Assembly: GCA_934675095.1 (NCBI GenBank)
Contig: CAKUPC010000045.1
Span: 1-15,076, forward strand
Reading direction: 5' to 3'
Origin: an uncultured Bacteroidales bacterium
Lineage (GTDB): Bacteria; Bacteroidota; Bacteroidia; Bacteroidales; UBA932
DNA: 15,076 nucleotides
In this document: positions 7,652 to 13,595 of the stretch, piece by piece
Layout of the letters: each line of letters starts with the position of its first letter
Position numbering within the stretch: the first letter of the stretch is position 1
The notes under the pieces: generated by a model
The model's input: only the letters and a program-made list of their open reading frames with translations
What the model was told of the DNA's origin: nothing
Databases searched by the model: none
Translations under genes and position numbers: made by a program

Positions 7652-7749
7652 TATTCCACTAAAACAGGGGGATTAAGACGGTGTCGGTTGGGGGCGCCCC
7701 GATTGGATGCTCCTCTCAGAGAGTATATTCCACTAAAACAAGGATTAAG
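7652..7749. repeat. Imperfect direct repeat pair flanking a palindrome
   Basis: TATTCCACTAAAACA occurs at 7652-7666 and 7726-7740. In both copies GGATTAAG follows after a short G- or A-rich joint (7670-7677 and 7742-7749), so the repeat unit is 24-26 bases and the copies are 74 bases apart. Between them lies the perfect palindrome GGGGCGCCCC (7691-7700) and a smaller hairpin CTCT-CAG-AGAG-like segment (7713-7723). The pair occupies the left edge of the DUF262 module, between obg and the first module gene. It could be a regulator binding region, the ends of a decayed mobile element or a recombination site; the sequence does not decide which. Confidence 0.6.
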
Positions 7750-7819
7750 GCCAGGAAACAAAAAAATAATTGTGTATCTTCGCATGGCAAAAACTATTTG
7801 TCATCTGTTTGGATGAGAA

Positions 7820-7957
7820 ATGAATATAGGCCGAAAGAACCTTTTCGATAAGTCAGTGCGGAGCCAGGCTTGCTTGAACTATGACGAGTACAGAAAAGTG
7901 GCGTATGACATACGAATGAAAAAGGTGGTGCAGTTATTTTTTTTGAGGGTTTCTTAA
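7820..7957 (+). CDS. Possible 45-residue ORF directly upstream of the DUF262 genes
   Basis: An ATG-to-TAA frame that begins MNIGRKNLFDKSVRSQ and ends KKVVQLFFLRVS. It is basic, with a hydrophobic C-terminal stretch, and I do not recognise it. It ends 9 bases before the ATG of the first DUF262 gene and is in the same frame, with a single TAA (7955-7957) between them. It could be a small accessory or regulatory protein, a translated leader, the remains of an older longer gene, or chance. No good promoter or ribosome binding site decides the matter. The rest of the 430-base gap 7536-7966 holds the repeats described separately and the obg promoter. Confidence 0.3.
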   Translation: MNIGRKNLFDKSVRSQACLNYDEYRKVAYDIRMKKVVQLFFLRVS

Positions 7958-7966
7958 TCTGGTAAT

Positions 7967-9856
7967 ATGGAATCAAAAAGAAGTATACGAAAGTATATTG
8001 GAGAACAACGGTTCTTTCAAATACCTCAGTATCAACGTGGATATAAATGGGGTGTTCATAGGTCGGGGCAACCGTGTGCGGCCAAGGTTCTGTTACAGGA
8101 TATTCTCGATGCGTTCAAAGCGGGGAAAGATGAATATTTCATTCAGGGGGTAACTGTATATGGCTCCGGGGAGGGCGTGGTCTTGATTGATGGTCAGCAA
8201 CGTACCACAACACTTTTCTTGCTGCTATCCTTGCTTCTTGATGGCAGGGGAGAGGATTTTCTTTTTCTTAAAGAGAAGTTGAAATTAAAATATGATATTC
8301 GTAAGAAATCGGAAGATTTTCTTTGTGAATTGCTTAAGAAAAAGGTTGAGGATGGGCGTGCTTATGTGGAGGAACATCATCAGGAAAGTCAGGATATATT
8401 CAACTTTGGGGAGGCCTATGTTCAGATGGATGACCTTTTGAAGGAATTTGATCGAAAGAGGGTCACTGACTATGTTCTTGACAAAGTTATGTTGTTTTAC
8501 GTTGAGGTAAATAAAGAGGAGGCTACGTCTGTCTTTTCAATGCTGAACGGAGCTAAAGCAAGTATGACTACAGACGAACTGATCAAAGCGGACTTCCTGT
8601 GCAAGGCATCTTTCAATGATAATGTGCTGAATAATCCGATACAGTCATCATCAATCGAAGATACATTGGGAATATTGACTATGCAAATTTATGATGGGGC
8701 GGCCCTGGAGTGGGAGTCGAACGCAATTCGAAGTCGTCTGGCCAGGTCTTGGGACAGTTGGCTGTATTGGTGGAATCGTCCGGAGGTCAAGGCATTCTAC
8801 AAGACTGAGCATGAGGCCCCTATGGAACTGTTATTGAGTTCTTATTGCAAAGACGGGAAGCTCGCGTATAGTGATGATGAGGATATGAAGCCAATGATTT
8901 TCAAACAGTTCCAAAATAAATTTATAAAGGATACAGCAAGCGCAAAGAATAATTTTGAAGCTTTAAGGAAGAGACAAAAACGATTTGAGGATTTATACAA
9001 TTCGACAAGCTATTACAATTATTTGGGACTTGCTCTTTCCATATTTGGCGGTAAGGACGACAGGAATGCCATCATCAGATTATGTATCGACCATTTCAAT
9101 GACTTTGATTATATCAGGCGTTATGTTCTCTTAAGAATCATCGGCGTAAATTCCCAAGACATTCAGAGACCTGCCGAGGATATGACAGAAGAACAGATTG
9201 GTTCATTCAATAACCAGATTGATTCAGCTATGAGTATGATTAGCAATAAGGATGTTTATAATACTGACGCAAAGGAACTTGCATTCAGAATCCTCTTTAT
9301 GCTTAATGTGAAGGCGGCAGATGATGATAAGAAGAAATTCAAGTTCTTTTATTTGGATGAAAGAAATAAGCTGGCTGCTATTTATTCACAAAGATCTTTG
9401 GAACATATATGGCCAAAATCAAAAGTAGCGTATAAGAAAGACGGTGAAGATGGATATTTTTCCGTAAAGATTGACGCGAACACGAATCGGGAATCCGATG
9501 CTGACGGGAGGCTTCCTTCAGAGGATGCACACCCAGAAATACCGCCTGATTGTATTTGCCGAGATGATTTTTCACCGAATGCTTCTGAGCACTGTATAGG
9601 GAACTTGGTCTTCTTGCACAAATATGATAATTCTAAGTTTAATGCTAAATTGCCGGAGGATAAAAAGGCGGTTTACTTCGAATTGTCCAGACCGGATGCC
9701 AGGTTGTATAGCCGTGACCTTATGCACACAATTTCTGCATTTGCCGGAAAATCTTGGGCAAAAGAAGATGCTATATCAAGAATCGAAGAGAGAAAGGAAG
9801 AGGAAATATCAGCTCTGAAGAAAATATATGATGCTTTCAAACTCAAACTTTCGTAA
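7967..9856 (+). CDS. DUF262 and DUF1524 protein, GmrSD-type modification-dependent restriction enzyme
   Basis: A 629-residue protein with the single-chain GmrSD layout. The N-terminal DUF262 (GmrS-like, ParB/Srx-type NTPase fold) shows IPQYQRGYKW (19-28) and the nucleotide-binding DGQQRTTTL (75-83), then the downstream motif FSMLNGAKASMTTDELIKADF (190-210). The middle, about 215-460, is helical. The C-terminal DUF1524 domain (GmrD-like, HNH/His-Me nuclease) shows SLEHIWPKS with the catalytic-type His (477-485), and HCIGNLVFLHKYDNSKFN (542-559), followed by KK. Family knowledge: such enzymes cut modified phage DNA, such as glucosylated hydroxymethylcytosine DNA, in an NTP-dependent way; whether this one does is inference. 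Base composition is much more A+T rich than the flanking genes, suggesting transfer. ATG at 7967 is preferred because an in-frame TAA lies 12 bases before it. It overlaps or abuts the next DUF262 gene, so the two should be co-expressed. Confidence 0.9.
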   Translation: MESKRSIRKYIGEQRFFQIPQYQRGYKWGVHRSGQPCAAKVLLQDILDAFKAGKDEYFIQGVTVYGSGEGVVLIDGQQRTTTLFLLLSLLLDGRGEDFLFLKEKLKLKYDIRKKSEDFLCELLKKKVEDGRAYVEEHHQESQDIFNFGEAYVQMDDLLKEFDRKRVTDYVLDKVMLFYVEVNKEEATSVFSMLNGAKASMTTDELIKADFLCKASFNDNVLNNPIQSSSIEDTLGILTMQIYDGAALEWESNAIRSRLARSWDSWLYWWNRPEVKAFYKTEHEAPMELLLSSYCKDGKLAYSDDEDMKPMIFKQFQNKFIKDTASAKNNFEALRKRQKRFEDLYNSTSYYNYLGLALSIFGGKDDRNAIIRLCIDHFNDFDYIRRYVLLRIIGVNSQDIQRPAEDMTEEQIGSFNNQIDSAMSMISNKDVYNTDAKELAFRILFMLNVKAADDDKKKFKFFYLDERNKLAAIYSQRSLEHIWPKSKVAYKKDGEDGYFSVKIDANTNRESDADGRLPSEDAHPEIPPDCICRDDFSPNASEHCIGNLVFLHKYDNSKFNAKLPEDKKAVYFELSRPDARLYSRDLMHTISAFAGKSWAKEDAISRIEERKEEEISALKKIYDAFKLKLS

Positions 9857-12134
9857 TATGAGTGACGGTGAACTTACTAGTGGCGCATCGTGTACGATAG
9901 GACAGCTTTTCTCTGGAGACAGGAGAGTCGTCATTCCCGATATGCAGAGGGATTACTGCTGGCCATCACATGTTAATGAGACAAATAATAAAGACCTTGT
10001 CACGTGTTTTGTCACAGAAATTCTTGACAAGTTCGATAAGGACAAATCTCAAGAGATGAAGATGGGACTGATCTATGCGTATCAATCTCCTGAGAATCAT
10101 ATTCAACTTTGTGATGGTCAACAGAGAATAACAACTTTATATCTCCTTGCCGGGGTGCTCGCGAAAAGGCTTAAAAACGACAGTAAATCATATGCAAAGG
10201 CAGTGGATATGCTTATTTCCGAGTTTGAATTGAAAAAGGATGATCATGAGCCCCGCCTTCAATATGCTGTTCGAGAATCGACATTGATGTTCCTAAGAGA
10301 CCTTGTATATTGCTATTTCGGGGCAGGATCATTCAGCGTTGATGAAGACATCAAACACGCTGACTGGTTCTTTGGCGAGTATGAACAGGATCCGACTATA
10401 GGCAACATCATCAAAGCGATCGCAACCATAGAAGGGCTTCTGGACGGCCGTCAGGATTGTGAGGGTATTCTGAATTTCATGGCGGATAAAATATCATTTT
10501 TGTATTATGATTTGCGCGACAGGCATCACGGAGAAGAACAATTTGTGGTGATAAACACTACCGGCAAGTCGTTGACAAAGTCCGAAAACAGAAAGCCGGA
10601 TATCCTCGGCAAAATCAAAACAGATGAAGATGTTAAGCGCTGTTCTGACCTATGGGAGAGCTGGGAACAATATTTTTGGGAGCATCGTTCAGAGCAGGAG
10701 AAAGGAGACCCATCATATATTGTAGATGGGGCGTTGGAAGAATTCTTCCGTTGGGTATATATTATTGCTAAGGTTGATGAGGAGAAAGATAACGAACATA
10801 TTCAGGAAGTGGGCAATGGAGGTGTGTTTGACATTTCAGATATAGATGGCAGCAGTGCCGGCATTGTTGATACTTTGGATCTGTTTTTCAATGCCTATAA
10901 AAGAATCCCGTCCGAGTTCGTTATCAAAGGGAGGGATCAAATTGATTATTTCAAATTTCTTCCCGTCCTCTTGTATGCCCAAAATAATGCAGGTGCGGAT
11001 GAAAGGGAGATTATAAGGTGCTCACGTTTTTTTTATTCGAAGGCAAAGAATAGCACGATTTCCAGAAATCCCAAAGATTATTTGCCGGCCTCAATATCTT
11101 TTATTTCTTTCTTGAATACGAAGAAAGAGACTGATTTGGCAAACATTTGTGCGTACGAAGGTTTCGACCGGAGGTTGATTGATGATGAGGATAAGATTAA
11201 ATTTGAGATTCTGTTGAATTCAGAGGACAGGGATTCCGTTGAAGACTTGTTTTGGAAAGAAGAGAATCACCCGATTCTTAATGGCAGCATAATGCTTCTG
11301 CTGAATTGGAGTCGGAAGGACCAGAAGAAAGCAGCTTCAAAAGAAAACTTTGATTACGCGGAGTTTAAATCAGTCGCTGAAAAGTTTGAACTGATTTTCA
11401 GGAGGGATGATAAGAACGGAGGTTACTCTAAGGATGTTTTCCGCAGAGTGTTGATTTCAAATAAAGCCAGAGAATATCCTTATCAAGGATCATTTGGCTA
11501 TGGTGATTGGGATTGGAGGGCAATCATATCTAATAATGAAGAACTTGTCGGCAGTATTATTGGCAAAACCGATGTTCAGGACATGGAAAGTACATTGAAA
11601 GCCCAGATTAGTTATTGTTCGGGAAATAAGTTTTCTGAATTTGTTGATAACGATTATCTGCTGGAATATTGTGACAAAAAACATATTCGTTGGGATGACA
11701 GCCAAGGCTGGCAGTTGATTAAGACCACCGGTTGGGGACAGCCCTTTTCGGTTCAAAACGAACACTTGTATCAGTATTTGTCGAAGGATGGTTTTGGCGA
11801 GGAATGGGAAGTCAACAGATTTATCAACATTGATTCATGTGTGTATATTCAAAATGCAAGATGTAATATAGTCTTTGGTATCAGGTTTTGCCGTAGTCCG
11901 GCTGAACAAGGTCAAAACAATGGCTGGAATATCGAATTGTTCAGAAGGAATGGGCAGAGTTTGTCCGGATGTATAAAAGAGTTTGGGGTATTGCGAAAAT
12001 CAGGATGGGAAGAAAAGGAACGCGAATTATCATTTAGTCGCGATATTCCATACTCTGAAGACAGAGAGTCTGATTTCCGGGAAATAAGGGAAGCTGTCAA
12101 AACCGTGATTGACGATTGTTTGGTTCTTAATTAA
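9828..12134 (+). CDS. Second DUF262 protein with large unassigned C-terminal region
   Basis: A 768-residue protein (from the outermost start) with clear N-terminal DUF262 motifs: VVIPDMQRDYCW (34-45), CDGQQRITTL (95-104) and FVVINTTGKSLTKSE (239-253). I find no DUF1524 HNH motif. The rest, about 260-768, has charged helical stretches, a segment NHPILNGSIMLLLNW (480-494), and a C-terminal part rich in aromatic residues (WDDSQGWQL, GWGQPF, NNGWNIELFRRNGQ) that looks like a separate alpha/beta domain. It may be an effector or recognition domain; I cannot name it. Three starts are possible: 9828 (29-base overlap with the previous gene), 9831, and 9858, where TAATATG puts the ATG one base after the upstream stop. 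The outer start has a more A-rich leader; the inner one fits stop-start reinitiation and still includes all of DUF262. Either way translation is probably coupled. It shares the low G+C of its partner. Confidence 0.85.
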   Translation: MMLSNSNFRNMSDGELTSGASCTIGQLFSGDRRVVIPDMQRDYCWPSHVNETNNKDLVTCFVTEILDKFDKDKSQEMKMGLIYAYQSPENHIQLCDGQQRITTLYLLAGVLAKRLKNDSKSYAKAVDMLISEFELKKDDHEPRLQYAVRESTLMFLRDLVYCYFGAGSFSVDEDIKHADWFFGEYEQDPTIGNIIKAIATIEGLLDGRQDCEGILNFMADKISFLYYDLRDRHHGEEQFVVINTTGKSLTKSENRKPDILGKIKTDEDVKRCSDLWESWEQYFWEHRSEQEKGDPSYIVDGALEEFFRWVYIIAKVDEEKDNEHIQEVGNGGVFDISDIDGSSAGIVDTLDLFFNAYKRIPSEFVIKGRDQIDYFKFLPVLLYAQNNAGADEREIIRCSRFFYSKAKNSTISRNPKDYLPASISFISFLNTKKETDLANICAYEGFDRRLIDDEDKIKFEILLNSEDRDSVEDLFWKEENHPILNGSIMLLLNWSRKDQKKAASKENFDYAEFKSVAEKFELIFRRDDKNGGYSKDVFRRVLISNKAREYPYQGSFGYGDWDWRAIISNNEELVGSIIGKTDVQDMESTLKAQISYCSGNKFSEFVDNDYLLEYCDKKHIRWDDSQGWQLIKTTGWGQPFSVQNEHLYQYLSKDGFGEEWEVNRFINIDSCVYIQNARCNIVFGIRFCRSPAEQGQNNGWNIELFRRNGQSLSGCIKEFGVLRKSGWEEKERELSFSRDIPYSEDRESDFREIREAVKTVIDDCLVLN

Positions 12135-12178
12135 GAATAAGACGGCAGTGCCCCGGATTTCTGGCCAAAACATCCCGT

Positions 12179-12204
12179 CTGCCTGTCGCTGGAGCGATAG
12201 GCAG
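12179..12204. terminator. Hairpin between the convergent DUF262 and adk genes
   Basis: CTGCCTGTCGC (12179-12189) pairs with GCGATAGGCAG (12194-12204), 11 pairs with one G-T, around a TGGA loop. Outside it AGACGG (12140-12145) and CCGTCT (12175-12180) form a second possible stem. There is no clean T-run, so termination is likely from position, 45 bases past one stop and 38 bases past the other, but not certain. Confidence 0.45.
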
Positions 12205-12241
12205 GGCGCGCCTTTCAATGGCAAAGACAGCGAAGTTTGCG

Positions 12242-12814
12242 TCAGTGTGTGTCGAGGATGGTGAAGATGTTGCCGCGGACGTCGTCGATGGTGCCGGCGC
12301 CGTCGATTTCGGTGTATTTGCCGGCGTCCTTGTAGAAGCTGACGAGAGGCTCGGTCTTCTGGTGGTAGGTGGAGATGCGGTTGGCGATGATGTCGTCGCT
12401 GGCATCGTCTTCTCGTCCCTCGATTTTGGCGCGGTGGCGGATGCGGTCGAAAATCATCTCGTCAGGTATCATGATTGAGACCACGGAGGTGAGCTTGTCT
12501 CCTTTCTTCGCGAGCAGCCTGTCGAGCGAGCGGGCCTGCTCAATGGTGCGCGGATAGCCGTCGAGGAGGAAGCCATCGACTCCCTTGACATTGTTGAACT
12601 CGGATTCAATCATGGCCTCGACCACCTCGTCGGGAACGAGGCATCCCTTGTCGATGAGTTCGTGCGCCTGCCTGCCGAGTTCAGTGCCGGCGGCAATTTC
12701 CTTGCGGAGAAGCGCTCCAGTGGAAATGTGGTGCAGATTGTATCTTTCGACCATTGCGCTGGCCTGAGTTCCCTTTCCGGCTCCCGGAGGACCGAACAAG
12801 ACGTAATATTTCAT
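12242..12814 (-). CDS. adk: Adenylate kinase (short-LID form)
   Basis: Cytoplasmic enzyme interconverting ATP + AMP and two ADP. The 190 residues show the P-loop GPPGAGKGT (8-16), AMP-site STGALLR (31-37), GFLLDGYPRT (81-90) with the conserved Arg, and a short LID with EGREDD (132-137) instead of the long Cys- or His-containing LID of about 215-residue bacterial enzymes. The short form is common in Bacteroidota. ATG at 12814 is 49 bases after the hpt stop on the same strand, with no T-tailed hairpin between, so hpt-adk is a probable operon supplying and balancing purine nucleotides. Downstream it converges with the DUF262 module, where obg would often follow in this phylum. Confidence 0.96.
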   Translation of the reverse strand: MKYYVLFGPPGAGKGTQASAMVERYNLHHISTGALLRKEIAAGTELGRQAHELIDKGCLVPDEVVEAMIESEFNNVKGVDGFLLDGYPRTIEQARSLDRLLAKKGDKLTSVVSIMIPDEMIFDRIRHRAKIEGREDDASDDIIANRISTYHQKTEPLVSFYKDAGKYTEIDGAGTIDDVRGNIFTILDTH

Positions 12815-12863
12815 GATATTCGTGCCTTAAGTTATCTGTTGCCGCTGTCTGCGGACAGATGCT

Positions 12864-13406
12864 TTAGTCTTCAAGTACGTAAATGTCCCTGAGATTGCGG
12901 CCGAGCTCGTTGTAGTCGAGTCCGAAGCCGAGTATGAAGCGGTTGGGAATCTCCTTGCCGACATAGTCGATCGGCTCACCCGTCCGGTAGGCTTCCGGCT
13001 TGAACAGCATCGTGCAGACTTTCACCTCAGACGCGCCCTCTTCAAGAAGGATTTTCTTCATCGCCTTGATGGTGAGGCCGGTGTCGATGATGTCCTCCGC
13101 GATAATCACGCGCCTTCCCTTGACGGATGCCGTGAGCGGCATAGTCTGCTGAACCTCACCTGTCGTGGATGTTCCCGCATACGAAGTCATCTTCGTGGAG
13201 ACAAGCTGGCATGGAAAATTCAGCCGCTGCATCAGTTCTCCGGTAAACATGATTGCACCGTTCAGAATGCAGAGAACGACCGGTATGTCCGTTGCTCCCT
13301 CAAAGTCAGTGTTGATTTTTTCGGCGACTTTGTCAATGTAGCCCATCAGTTCATCGTGCCCGATGAAAGGGACGAAAGTCTTGTCCCAAACCTTAACCTC
13401 TTTCAT
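12864..13406 (-). CDS. hpt: Hypoxanthine phosphoribosyltransferase
   Basis: Purine-salvage enzyme converting hypoxanthine (and usually guanine) with PRPP to IMP or GMP. The 180 residues carry the PRPP-binding signature VIIAEDIIDTGLT (100-112), the LCILNGAIMF segment (45-54) with the PPi-binding loop, STKMTSYAGTSTTGEV (70-85, the flexible loop), and the base-contacting Lys in LFKPEAY (134-140). The ATG at 13406 (MKEVKVWDKT) is preferred over an in-frame TTG at 13421, because a -7 promoter box at 13426-13433 would put the transcript start almost on the TTG. First gene of a leftward unit with adk; the exported HhH gene diverges from it. Confidence 0.95.
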   Translation of the reverse strand: MKEVKVWDKTFVPFIGHDELMGYIDKVAEKINTDFEGATDIPVVLCILNGAIMFTGELMQRLNFPCQLVSTKMTSYAGTSTTGEVQQTMPLTASVKGRRVIIAEDIIDTGLTIKAMKKILLEEGASEVKVCTMLFKPEAYRTGEPIDYVGKEIPNRFILGFGLDYNELGRNLRDIYVLED

Positions 13407-13425
13407 AAATCTCAAAAACAAGTCG

Positions 13426-13433
13426 CAAAAATA
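13426..13433 (-). promoter_or_regulatory. -7 box (TATTTTTG) of hpt
   Basis: The complement of 13426-13433 reads TATTTTTG, a perfect TAnnTTTG box. Upstream is a long A/T tract (13434-13465) without an exact TTTG at 20 bases. The transcript start would be near 13422, giving a leader of about 17 bases to the ATG at 13406. Confidence 0.5.
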
Positions 13434-13595
13434 GTTAATAACATTAAAAAAAAGAAAAATTTTGAGTTTTTATTTTGAAATACAACGCTTCTGCGGATAA
13501 TTGTCCATAATATTGCGCCATGAGAACACTTGTTGCCCGCAGCGTATTGAACAGGTTCTGTGGCAAAGTGGCGATTGAAAATCGAACAAATTGAT

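Noticed and set aside
7652..7749. Mini CRISPR array
   Set aside because: Only two imperfect copies, a 48-base spacer containing a palindrome, and no cas genes.
7775..7782. TATCTTCG as a -7 box for the DUF262 genes
   Set aside because: One mismatch to TAnnTTTG and no -33 TTTG at the right distance; kept only as a weak possibility.
12127..12405. Thr/Ser/Pro-rich 92-codon minus-strand frame overlapping adk
   Set aside because: Out-of-frame shadow of adk; low-complexity composition from its codon pattern.
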